Shown in pieces: positions 1 through 11,223 of a DNA stretch of 64,000 nucleotides. Every line of letters starts with the position of its first letter. Position 1 is the stretch's first letter. The notes under the pieces are model-generated. The model made no database searches. It was given only the letters and a program-made list of their open reading frames with translations, and was not told the origin of the DNA. The DNA comes from Gordionus sp. m RMFG-2023. Its lineage: Eukaryota; Nematomorpha; Gordioida; Chordodea; Parachordodidae. Where the stretch lies: positions 4,533,985-4,597,984 of the forward strand of contig NC_088776.1 of the NCBI RefSeq assembly GCF_954871325.1. Direction: 5' to 3'. A program made the translations under genes and the position numbers.

Positions 1-1160
1 TGTAAACATTTTTTGGGGGTAAGGGTTGAGAGTAAGGGGGGAACGTAGGGGGGTAGGGATTTTTATGCTTAAATGATATTTATGGGAACAGACAAATTTG
101 CGATGGGGAGAATTTCCCCGACCTCTGGTTAAACGCTTGATCCAGGAATGATCAAACATCTCTATACGACGAATCATTTTTTGCCCTAAGAGTAATGTTT
201 GGTAGGGACATTAAAGCGTATTAAAATCTAAGGCAAATTTTTTTTATAGCCAATTCTAAATAAAGAAAGTTTCTATCTTTGAAGATTTATTTCAAAATTT
301 GTCGGTTCAACTTCATTCCTGCCTAGAGTAATATTTCCTTTCTTTGTTCGTTATTATTTTCTTTTTGAATGCATTTTTAAAAAAAATTATTATTGCATTT
401 TCTTTCTCATTCAATTATAACATTTTACGTTATACGTGATTTAGAGTGCTTTTGCCCTCTATCATCGGAAGTTCAAACAGCAGAGCTATGCTAAGTATTC
501 CTCATTTTCATCTAATTGGAATGAGTTAAGTAAGGTGAAACATTGAATATGAGGAGCTCTCTACATGTTGGTGGGCAGGCCACAAGTATCTGTAAGCAAA
601 ATAGTCTGAAAACTGTTTCTAAATGTCCATAGGCATAAGTGAAAAGGAGTTGGACATAGCAATAGCCTATTACCCGATTTAAAATAAATAAATAAAGTGA
701 AAGTCTTACAAAAACAAAATATTTACAATTTAAAAAAAAAAAGAAGATATTTTTGTAAAAAATATCCTAATTTATATGTATTTTTTTCAAACATTATAAA
801 AAGTCCTATCAATTTTATGAGTTATTTATATTTTATATATTATAAAATTTCCATAGGAATTATACATACTGTATTAGTATCTTAATTTATTTATTTTTTT
901 GAGATTTTTGAAACCTAAATATTTGATAAATTTTAAGAATAAAGTATAAAACCTGAAAGATTGAACACTTATAGAAAACTAAAAAAAAGAGACTATTATA
1001 GTTTTTTAGGTGTTAAAAGTTACAGAATTGTGTTTATCAGGGTCACTACCCAGGCAAAGGTGACGAATTTAAGAAAATTATTTTTTTTGCGATATTGCCC
1101 ACTTAGAATGACAAGCAGGTTATCACTCCGAACCCGAATTTGAATTTTTTTGTGTACGAG
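1..1160. other. AT-rich non-coding stretch
   Basis: I see no supported gene here. The stretch has homopolymer A/T runs and short open frames without domain content or coding-like composition. A short (GAAA)n tract begins just after it. Confidence 0.5.
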
Positions 1161-1164
1161 CAAA

Positions 1165-1193
1165 AAGAAAGAAAGAAAGAAAGAAAGAAAGAA
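1165..1193. repeat. (GAAA)n microsatellite
   Basis: About seven GAAA units in a row. The short open frame running through it encodes only a KERK-type repeat and is not a gene. Confidence 0.9.
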
Positions 1194-1513
1194 CAGCGCG
1201 ACCTTTGTTTGACTAAAGAATATTTGGAACTTTTCACTCTTTTTTTAATTAAAGAAAAGGATTTCTTCCATACTTCAGATTTTCCATTCGCATTTTCTTT
1301 GGTCTCAAATTCTTTGAGTTCGTTTTCAGAAAATTATTTATAAATTTGGATCCATTTTACAAACCAATTTTATAGATACAAAAAATCTGAGGCTATTGAA
1401 TTGAATAGATTTTAGATAAAACAAAAATTATCAAATGACAAATATCTCTTAAATGTTTATAACAGATTAATTTTCTAGATTTTATGTTGGCAAAATGTAG
1501 AATATAATATACA

Positions 1514-1672
<159 letters not shown>

Positions 1673-2247
1673 AATAGAGTTTTAACTTAGTCGCAATACA
1701 AATCACAATCACAGGAAATTGTTAATGTGGGAAACAGAAATTACGGAAATGAATGAGCGAAGTATATTAGATGAAAAATGACATGCGATTCTTGACATTT
1801 AGATGTATAACAAAATAATTATTGAAGATATTTCTAAATTTTGATTTTCAAGCCTCGGGTCGGGTTTCGGGTCGGTTTGCCTCTTACCGACCCGAATACC
1901 AGTTCGGACAGCCCATGCAGATCTCAAGGAACATGGAAAATTCTGGGACATAACCGGACCAATAAATGTCATATAGTAATTTAGGAAATGCTTTGAATAT
2001 GTAAATGGACTAGAGTTATCCTGCATTTCACGCGCTAACTAGAATGGCGATCCAAAAAAATAAATATTGGGTTGTTACAAGGAAACGGAAGGTAGTAATG
2101 ATTCGCGAAACGTTTATGAATACATAGCCAATAATATTGACCCCTCCCCACACCACGTTTACTTGATTTCAATACGGATTCACTCAATGATTTATGTACG
2201 ATCCTATAATATAATGAATATTTATTATTTGTTAACTAGCGATCAGT
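1673..2247. other. Non-coding stretch with one GC-rich patch
   Basis: I see no supported gene. Around 1850-1900 there is a GGGTCGGG / CCGACCCG patch resembling the GC blocks of the dispersed repeat described at 3170-3350. Open frames here have no recognisable domain. Confidence 0.4.
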
Positions 2248-2490
2248 AGCGTTGTTAAACGGCTCGAGTTAAGCTGATTTTAAAAACGGCTAACTCAATA
2301 TTTTAGCTAGAATACATATCGTCCAAGCCTCAATATTTCGTTACCAGATGCTCACAACCACTTTATGCCACTGCCACGTATGAGTAAAATTCATCAAGGC
2401 TTGTGTGCATAATATGCTATAATCCTAATAAAATATTGAGTTAGCCGTTTTTTAAAAATCGACACAAAATGAGCCGTTTAACAACACTAG
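2248..2490. mobile_element. TA-flanked MITE with long inverted repeats (copy 1)
   Basis: The left end reads TA-GCGTTGTTAAACGGCTCG and the right end is its near reverse complement, ending GTTTAACAACAC-TA. Inside each end lies a second conserved inverted block, CGGCTAACTCAATATTTTAG and its complement. A TA duplication at both sides fits a Tc1/mariner-type or similar non-autonomous element. It encodes no protein. Related copies lie at 8046-8192, 32465-32664, 35299-35524, 37299-37735 and 43590-43775, with partial or decayed copies at 3424-3520 and 8311-8470. Confidence 0.8.
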
Positions 2491-2770
2491 CTATCAGCCA
2501 CACCACCCTCTCCCCCTGTCATTAGCAAAACTCCTTATATACAGGAGCTAAAAATAAGTATATTTTTATACCATTCATTTCCACTGATACACTAACAACC
2601 TTCGGGAATATTCTATCATACTTTAAATGAATCATACTCACTCGACGCACCCAAAAATCCCAGAAGTACCTGCGAAGATTAATCTTTGAAACGGAGGCTA
2701 TAAATGTTTTAATGGCGTGTTAAGTAAGTTTCTTCTTCCGAAATTGGCTGAACAATGTTTAGTTTATAAT

Positions 2771-2871
2771 TTTATTTTTAATATTTAATTAATGAATATT
2801 TTTAATATTTAATTAATGAATATTTTTAATATTTAATTAATGAATATTTTTAATATTTAATTAATAAATAT
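2771..2871. repeat. 24-bp tandem repeat, about 4 units
   Basis: The unit GAATATTTTTAATATTTAATTAAT (broken here as GAATATTTTTAATATTT plus AATTAAT) repeats about four times with almost no change. It is composed entirely of A/T apart from one G per unit. Confidence 0.9.
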
Positions 2872-3169
2872 TATTTTTTAAAATAAAAATTAAGATTTAA
2901 TTTATAACAATTATCCGTGCCTTTAAAAAGAAATAGGCCTTTTGAGATTATAATAATAAATTTTAATCCAGAAAATTAAATATAAATTCGTCCTTGAAAT
3001 ATTAATCCCCTAATTGATTGATATTGAAAATTTTAATGATTTCTAAGATTTCCATTATTCCACACTATCAAAATTAAAGGATTTAAAATATAATTGTTTT
3101 TTTCGTTTTTATTTATTAAGATTTATTTATGATTAATATCAGAGTTAATTTTTTTTAAAATATACCCAT

Positions 3170-3350
3170 GTCGGGTCTGAAAATAATTTATTTTAAAAAA
3201 AAATCCGAGCCAGGCCGGGTCGGGCCGTATATTTTAAAACCAAATATTTAAAATCGCTATTATCCGGGCCGGGCTTAAAAATTTTTTTTTTAAAAAAGCC
3301 GGGCCGGGCCGGACCTTAAAATATAAAACCAGAGCCGGGCCGGGTCGTAA
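3170..3350. repeat. Dispersed repeat with CCGGGCCGGGC blocks
   Basis: GC blocks of the form GGCCGGGTCGGGCC, CCGGGCCGGGC and GCCGGGCCGGGCCGG alternate with long A or T runs. The same architecture occurs at 8900-9120, 20592-21075, 29395-29640, 53330-53520 and 53680-53960, so it is a dispersed family in an otherwise very AT-rich region. No protein is encoded. Confidence 0.7.
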
Positions 3351-3423
3351 AAAATTTTTAAAAAGAAAATCCGAAAAACCGGTTATTTTTAAAAAATGGC
3401 TTACATAACCAAAATGATACAAA

Positions 3424-3520
3424 TTGAATTTTCTAACTCAGTATTTTAGCCAGAATAATGTTAAGCTTCGAGATTTTGGTAATAGATGTCTAGGCCTTTG
3501 TGCCTTTTATTTTGAACGCC
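3424..3520. mobile_element. Partial copy of the TA-flanked MITE
   Basis: It contains the internal block CTAACTCAGTATTTTAGCCAG and the middle segment (CTTCGAGATTTTGGTAATAGATGT) seen in the fuller copies, but neither end is clear. It is probably an old half-copy next to the GC-block repeat. Confidence 0.5.
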
Positions 3521-4264
3521 CAGAACCAGTCTTTTTTTTTGTTCAAAAATATTTTTCCGAATTTTTAGACCCAGCCCGGATTATTTTATTTTTAATTTTT
3601 ATAGCCAATCATGGCGATTTAAAATATTTGATTTTTAAAATTTACGACCCGGCCCCACGTATATTTAATGCATAAATACTTTAAAATGAATAAGTGACTT
3701 TTACGAAATCGAAATTCAAGCGGCAGTTAAGTTTTAATTCGTTAAATAAGTATAAATTAAATTGGTTCGATTTTAATAACGAATACCAGCATTTCTTTTT
3801 TGCAGATTTGTTAAAGGATCTAGACCTGTATCTAGATATAAAAATGTGGTATCTGTGTCTGTATCTAGATAGATTTTTGATTAAAATATCTGTATCTAGA
3901 TATTATTTTAGATGATGTATCTATATCTAGATCCATTTAAAATGTATCTTTTAACAACTCTGCTTTTTTGATTAAAATACATTTTTTTTTTTCATCAATA
4001 AAAATATAATCTTTTAAAAATTTAATATGATAATAAATTTAAATAGTTTGGAAAACATGGGGATTTGTAAGGTAATGAATTGTCAATTAAATTGATTAAA
4101 TTTTACATTTATAGAATAATTATTTACTCGTTAGTTTGGCATAATATTAAAACGAATTCCTGTTATATAATATATTTAATTTATTATACATAATTTACAT
4201 AAATATATTCATATTAAAATAAAAATAAAAATATATATTTATGTTATCGGGTGATTTGCCTAGG
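3521..4264. other. AT-rich non-coding stretch
   Basis: No gene seen. 3830-3945 holds imperfect repeats of TATCTAGAT. A short GC-rich patch near 3646 resembles the GC-block repeat family. Confidence 0.4.
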
Positions 4265-5330
4265 AAAAAGTTATTGATCATATTTTGACAATAACTTTTT
4301 TTTTGGCAAAAATTAATATTTTTTTTAATCAAGTTTTTATTTTTATATATATATTGAGAATAAAATAAGTTATCATCCACTACTACTAATTCAAAAATTT
4401 TGAATGTTCAAAATGAGAAAATCAACATTAAAATTTAAAATAAAATACAGAAAATAAGTTATTGATCAAATTTTGACAATAACTTTTTGGCAAAAATTAA
4501 TATTTTTTTTAATCTACTTTTTATTTTTATATATATATTGAGAATAAAATAAGTTATCATCCACTACTTCTAATTCAAAAATTTTGAATGTTCAAAATGA
4601 GAAAATCAACATTAAAGTTTAAAATAAAATATAGGAAAAAGTTATTGATCATATTTTGACAATAACTTTTTTTTTGGCAAAAATTAATATTTTTTTTAAT
4701 CAAGTTTTTATTTTTATATATATATTGAGAATAAAATAAGTTATCATCCACTACTACTAATTCAAAAATTTTGAATGTTCAAAATGAGAAAATCAACATT
4801 AAAATTTAAAATAAAATACAGAAAATAAGTTATTGATCAAATTTTGACAATAACTTTTTGGCAAAAATTAATATTTTTTTTAATCTACTTTTTATTTTTA
4901 TATATATATTGAGAATAAAATAAGTTATCATCCACTACTTCTAATTCAAAAATTTTGAATGTTCAAAATGAGAAAATCAACATTAAAGTTTAAAATAAAA
5001 TATAGGAAAAAGTTATTGATCATATTTTGACAATAACTTTTTGGCAAAAATTAATATTTTTTTTAATCTAGTTTTTAGTTTCATATATATATTGAGAAAT
5101 AAAATAAGTTATCATCCACTACTTCTAACTCAAAAATTTTGAATGTTAAAAATGAGAAAATCAACATTAAAGTTTAAAATAAAATATAGGAAAAAGTTAT
5201 TGATCAAATTTTGTCAATAACTTTTTTTTTGGCAAAAATTAATATTTTTTTTAATCTAGTTTTTATTTTTATATGTATATTGGGAATAAAATAAGTTATC
5301 ATCCACTTCTAACTCAAAAATTTTGAAAAT
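4265..5330. repeat. 185-bp tandem repeat with 371-bp higher-order unit
   Basis: Six units begin with GTTATTGATCA at 4270, 4458, 4641, 4829, 5012 and 5196, giving alternating spacings of 188 and 183 bp. The alternation creates a 371-bp dimer (4270 to 4641 to 5012) whose copies are nearly identical. Each unit contains an inverted repeat, AAGTTATTG ... CAATAACTT, about 11 bases apart, able to form a hairpin. The last unit is the most diverged. It is satellite-like and encodes no protein. Confidence 0.93.
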
Positions 5331-8045
5331 GTCGAATGGAGCACTCCAATTCTAGACCGAAGATTTATAGAGTTTTAACAAAAATGGGTTATTTTTACAT
5401 ATTATGCGCAATTACGAAATGGAATATTAATTGGTGCCGGGGTATAAACTAACTAGTTGTATAATGATAAAAATTATTGTAAAAAGCACCATACACTAAT
5501 AAATTTTCTGGCAGTATAGCCATGAATATTTTGCTTATATTATTTTTGTTTTATATTGAAAACCGATTAAAATTAATAGAAATTAAGGGGGTTGTTACTT
5601 AAAAATTTCTAGGCAAAATTTCTGAAAGTCACATGATAAGAACTCTACCTACACCTGTTAGACTTCGATTCTGACATAAACCGGTCTTTCAAAAAACTAA
5701 AAAAATTTGGGCTATAAATGACTTACGTTTTAAAGATTTGATAAAAACCCAGATTTGTTAAACACCTAAGATATACACATTATTAAAACTTTTACTCCTT
5801 CTCAGCCTTAATACATTAGATACGTTTAAATTTGTTATATTATTATGTTTAAGGCAAACAACTTTCAGAAAAAACAGAGAATGTTCTGATAATATTAGTA
5901 ATATATGTGTCGCTTGTTTATATGTATATATAAATATATATATGTTTTTAGTCTGCTTTTCTGTAATTTAGCGATAGATTAATCCAGTCTCTATTTGAAA
6001 CTCATTTTTTTAAAATGCGTAATTTAGTTTAACCTATAATTAAGGGGCAATGAAATTTTAATTTTACAGCAATAGAGTAAAGTTCGAGAATCATCTATAA
6101 CATAGTAAACCTGGGGGTTATTTAAATATTCTCTTGTATTAAAGTTTGAGTAAGCGAATTGAGTTTTATCAATCAAATTTCTTCACTTTTATCTTCTTAT
6201 GGTTGGAAAAATGGTATAGCATTTTAATGAGTTATTGAAAGTGTTTTATTCCCTTTGAATAGTTTTTTAATTTTTTTTCTCTTTTACAAGTAATTCTTCA
6301 CTACATATTTGATCCTTTGATAAAGGCCGTTAACATTTGTAATTCCCCCATATCCTTCCGTAGAATGAACAGAGGTAAATCAATATATGATTTTGCCATA
6401 GTTCAGTTCTCCTTCCTTTGCGGTTTAAGTTTGTAGATTTTAACGTTATAAATTTTTCTAAGACAAATTATTTATATTTTATTGGCTTTGGGGTCTTATA
6501 AGGTTTGAACAATCTTAATCCACGATTCGATACCCCCATTACCATATGTTATTGGTAAACTATATAAATATTAAAAAGAGAAACGCAATTTTAAGAAAAA
6601 ATATACTTTTTATTTTCAATATTTCTGATTTCAATTTATTAAAGGCTAAGGGAGACCCAAGGGTAACCTGGGCAATTTTTGTCAAAATCATATTCATAAT
6701 TATTTTTAAAATATTTTATAATTATTTCTCAAGATTGATTCTAGTAAAAAGTGATTTTTTTCGCTAACTAACCCTAAAACCTTAGGCTTGTTAGATTTCA
6801 TAATTTATTAAGTCTCCTATATATGAAAATTAATATTATTATTCCATTATTTTCATGGAAACTGCTTTATTAATATAATACACCATTTGCATAAATGATT
6901 CATATAAAAATGGCAAAAATAAGGAGATTATTTGAATTATAAAAAAATGTCTAAAATATTTAATATCTTCTTTTTTTTTCCTAATTGTATTGCGTTAAAT
7001 CTATAATAATATAGTAGCCAAATACTTTTTTTATTTTGTTATATATAATTATGTAAATATATCATATTTGTAAGCATAATTTGATTAATCCTGAATAGCC
7101 CTGATTCGTTACTAAGATAATTAATACTTTCTAAAATTATATTTAAACACGATATATGATTAAGAAACTTTCTGAAATGAAAGAGAGTTTTAAATTACAT
7201 ATAATGATCAATTTTATTATTTCTTAAACTCTTCATATTTTGATTCAGATTATTATGGTGCAAAAACATTATAATTTTTTACTTTAATAAAAAAAAACAC
7301 ATTTTATTTAAATAGCTGAAGGGTGCAAAAAAATATTTTTCGCGTCAAATATACATATCATAGAATTGAAATTTGAATTTTGCACATTTCTGGTTTTAAA
7401 ATAAAACCGTTGCAAGCCCTTTGGGCCAACTTGCCCTGGTCTCCCTAACCCCCAAACCAAAAATAAATAAATAATATAACAAAAAGAGTTTGAAACGTAC
7501 CCCTAATATTCTAGATACTTTAAAAAGGATAGGTGAGTTTACTAGTGTTGTAAAATTACCTAACACTTTAGTCAACTATAAAACAGCGTAGCTATGTATA
7601 TTTATCCAAAAATATTCGAATAAATCTTCAAGTTGACACTCAAGTTAGTGGGCCTAATTCAATTATTTAGGCTAAAAGCTTGAACTATACCACAATAGAG
7701 ATGGTCAAAAACAACACTAGAGTTTACCAATTTGGAAATTTTTAAAAAGACACTTAAATTGTTAAATTGTTTAAATAAAATAATTAATTTTTTTTCCATT
7801 TCTTTCTCAAATGAAAGAAATATCAGAATTTTATATTTTTTTTTTCCTGATAATAAATATTAAAATTGAATATGATAGTTAAATATTTCGGAAAAAGGTA
7901 AATTTTTAGATAATCGATTTAATGAGGAAAAAGGAATTGTCAATTAATGGAAATTAAATTTCGATTTTTTTTATTAAAAAAAGGAAAGGAGCGTGGTACG
8001 ACGATGAAAAGGAATATAGTTTTAATTTGAAATATCACATAGAAC
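5331..8045. other. Long AT-rich non-coding stretch
   Basis: I see no supported gene. The open frame at 6546-6767 lacks coding-like composition or any family motif. Confidence 0.4.
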
Positions 8046-8192
8046 TAGTGTTGTTATTCAGAAAAATATTATGCAATCCCTAAAGATTGTTCTCATAGAT
8101 GGCACATAGGATTAAACATCTGATGGCAAAATCTCGACTCTGAGGCAATATTTCTAAAAAAACGGCTCAAATTTAGCCGTTCAAGAACACTA
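8046..8192. mobile_element. TA-flanked MITE (copy 2, internally shortened)
   Basis: The left end is TA-GTGTTGTTATTCAG and the right end is CCGTTCAAGAACAC-TA. The ends and the central segment match copy 1 and copy 5, but the inner arm of the left terminal repeat is missing. The TA duplications support the boundaries. Confidence 0.65.
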
Positions 8193-8310
8193 AAGAGAAC
8201 ACGCTACTCGTTTGGCTTGGCATATTCCGAGACCGGTAATTTTTTTAAAAATTATAATTTATTTAGTTTAACAATTTACGATTCCATATTTTATTCGATA
8301 ATTATACACA

Positions 8311-8470
8311 ACGGCTAAACCAATATTTTAGCAATAAAAAAAATTTACGCAAGGCCTGGAAAATTCGCTCATCGATTGCAGAAAGAATTTGGGAACATCT
8401 GTTTAAACGACAAAATCTTGAGGATTTGCGTTATGTATTTTTTGGGGGTTACGAAACCGTTTAACAGTTT
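8311..8470. mobile_element. Decayed MITE copy
   Basis: It contains ACGGCTAAACCAATATTTTAG and the middle segment ending near ACCGTTTAACAG, matching the MITE family at 35299-35524, but heavily diverged. It lies just downstream of the 3' end of the minus-strand receptor gene that ends at 8523. Confidence 0.5.
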
Positions 8471-8522
8471 ATCAACAACCAATACAAATCAGAAATTTAT
8501 CTTCCATTTTTTTCCCGCTCCT

Positions 8523-11223
8523 TCACAAGTTGTTCAATAAAATCGGCGGTTTTCGTTGGATAAACCTTCGCCTATAACTTGGATTGAATATCAGGTTTAG
8601 GTAAAAGGTCAGAGAAATGTACAGGTATTCCATGAGGGTACAAATGGCGAACGCTATATCGATATCGAGATCTTTCCATTCACCGATGTAAAAATTGCGG
8701 GACATCAAAAATACAGAAACGGGGAAGATAAATACAACGAATTCAACGCCCATTATGACGATCATCTTTTTCTCGATATCGTGATCCCTTAATCTAGCGT
8801 ACAGTTTAGAATCTCGTAAGGTAGAAGTCCTTCTAGATGACTGGGATTGTTCTTCCTGTTTATTTTATTTTTTTGGAAAATAAATAGATAAAAATGACTT
8901 AAACCGGGGCCGGACCAAGCCTCTAAAAAAATTACCCGAGCCGGCCGGTTTATTTTGAAAAACCGAATATCGCTATTATTAGCTAAAAATTTTAAATGTT
9001 AAATATTTTATAAAAAAATTTTTTTAACATAGTATAATAGAATATTTATTTACTAATGCCTATTAAAAAAAATTCTAGGGCCCGATCCTAGTCTGGTTTT
9101 GGGTTGCCTAACCGTTGTCATTCTCTATTCAAAAACAAACAGTAATAAATAATGTAAAAAATGTTTTAAATATAAATAATTTTTTTGCTTAATTAAGTAT
9201 AATGGAAAATCTTAATTTTGAAAGAGTTTATATTTTTACCGTATTATTTACCGGACGTATAGGTATATCGCTGATTCTCGATTTCCTACAGAAAATTAAA
9301 AATTTACTGGATGATTGCGAGCGATTCGAGCTTGAATTGTAAGAGGAATTTATCCGTCGAACTAGCAAAGATTCACTTTTTTTATTGGTCCAAATTTTGA
9401 TCAATAGTATGATCGTGGCGGGTAAAAATTTGGTAAAAATTTCGCGACTCGCTTCGTAAGTGGTCCAAAAGTAGAATTGCCTTTTTGTGGCAGGATGACT
9501 TTTAATTTATTATTTGTTTATTTTTTTGTTTTGTTTTTTTTTTAAATTAGAATTTAAGCTCGATTAAAAATTCCCAACCTAACCATTAACCCTTCAATTC
9601 AATGGTTAGGTAAAGTTTCTAAATACATCAAAGATTTTAAAGGCCGCATTCCTGGTGGGATCCGATAGATTTAACAGCTGATTGATTTTTCTTTTAAAAT
9701 AATATTAATTATATCTTTAATTTTATACAATATAATAATCCTAAGAAATATTGGTTTTAATAAAGAAAAATTGATTCTCACAAACCGATTTAAAAATCGA
9801 TCAGCTGTTAAATCGTGTCGGATCGGATCTCACTAAGAATGCGACCTAAGATTTGATTTTTTTACATTAGGCGTTTATTTTAATGCCTATATTTTTGCAA
9901 AGTTTTCTTTTCTTCCTTTTTATTTGGTAGTTTTAAAAAAATGTATAAAAGAATTTAATTTAGCCAATCTAAACACAATCTGAACCCCCCCCCCCCCATA
10001 ATTTAGAACTAATATTTTTTAAGTTCAGAAACCTTGACCAAAAGGACTTTCTAACTGGTAAAGTACCCGTTTTTTAATATGTGTAAAATGCCGATTGAAA
10101 ACAATTCTTAGATTTATCCTAGTTATCTCATGTTTTATGAAGTAAACTCTTCTTTGATTTTTTAAATATACATTTGTATGAAAATGAAAGTTTTAAAAAT
10201 AGTTTTAAATTTTTTTTTTTTGTAAATTTTATATGAAAGTTTGATAAAAAAAACTCTATAACCTAACCACCACTCCAGAAAACTACCATTTCTAGCTGAT
10301 TTAGTTAAACGAATTTATTTTGGTGTGTGTGTGTCACTAAAAATTGAAACAATTATTTTTTTTAATATCGTCCATATCAGATGGTACAATTGTCTTAATC
10401 TTTTAAACCTATAAAAAAGTAAAAATTTAAGATCAATTTTTATAATAAAGTACCCCCTCCGTTCATCCCCCATCCTTCTTGCCCTTCCGTTCCGACGACC
10501 AATGGGAATAATATATTAAAATAATAGTTATGTTTGAATTCAAGATATGCATATTTTTTTATACCTAAATTTGTAATAATAAACGATATAAAAGGGATTC
10601 AATCCACACACGTTGGTCCTACTCTCTATTTCAAACCACATTCTAATCGGAAAGCACCATATAACTACGTAAACAAGATTGAACAGCAGCATGTACATAA
10701 TATTCTTCGTTCGAAACCAATTTTTGTATTCGAACGGGAAGGCCGTGCCTATCATTCGAGAGAGAGCCAATATCACGTAAATCCCGAAAGAGAAGCTGAC
10801 CAATGATTTGGCGATGGGAAAATGATAATTCGCCATGTAAATATTCCAGTAGATTTTGATCCAAAATTTCAAAAATTTGAGTTCCCCCGTCAAATCTAAG
10901 ATCGGGTACATGAGCATAACCAGACAATTGAATACGTTCGCCAGGTAAAGGGCTTGGATCAGTAGAACGTTGGGAGAATACTTTTCCTTGAGAGACATCT
11001 TCAGGCCCAAAGAGTTCCCGACTAGCCCCAGTACACACACGATAGGAGCTATGGATATGAAACACGTGAATAGCAATTTCTTGTCGTTGTATACTACGGA
11101 CCAAGGGATGCAAGAGAAATCTTCGGAAGAGTTTACGATCTCAATATTCAGGGCTGGATACCCGAGAGATCGATTAAAGATAATTTTATAACGCGTTAAA
11201 TGTGTCATGTTTGCTAAAATCAT
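8523..11223 (-). CDS. 7TM receptor (G-protein-coupled-receptor-like), three exons; copy B
   Basis: Predicted plasma-membrane receptor; ligand unknown. Exon 1 (11223-10565) carries a short N-terminus, TM1 with the GNSLGL motif, TM2, TM3, TM4 and an extracellular loop 2 Cys. Exon 2 (about 9499-9240) carries TM5 (FLPATIILLIKIW). Exon 3 (8855-8523) carries TM6, TM7 and a short basic tail (FNPSYRRR). Donors are AG|GTATAA (phase 2) and ACG|GTAAAA (phase 0), and the exon 3 acceptor is AACAG|GAA. The start is the ATG at 11223, with a second ATG at 11208. Compared with its paralogues, exon 2 has one extra base in an A5G3 run near its start (about 9480-9487), so with the conserved splice sites the frame would not join. 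It may be a recent pseudogene, use another acceptor, or reflect a sequence error. The reading of exons 1 and 3 is clean. Confidence 0.75.
8900..9120. repeat. GC-block dispersed repeat inside intron 2 of receptor B
   Basis: GGGGCCGG, CCGAGCCGGCCGG and GGGCCCGATCC blocks are separated by A/T runs, as in the other members of this family. It fills much of the 384-bp intron between exons 2 and 3 of the receptor gene. Confidence 0.55.
9985..9997. repeat. Poly-C run
   Basis: A run of 13 C residues within intron 1 of receptor B. Comparable G runs occur at 33631-33644 and 35023-35035. Confidence 0.9.

Noticed and set aside
1140-1343. Open frame with KERKKERKKE repeat
   Set aside because: It is translation of the (GAAA)n tract and AT-rich flank; the start is not supported.
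1799-2026. 75-codon minus-strand frame
   Set aside because: It overlaps a GC-block patch, has no motif and no splice support.
4265-5330. CRISPR array
   Set aside because: Units of about 185 bp repeat in full without unique spacers, and the sequence is from an animal genome.
10534-11191. Plus-strand and alternate minus-strand frames across receptor B exon 1
   Set aside because: Shadows of the receptor frame, which is supported by three paralogues.
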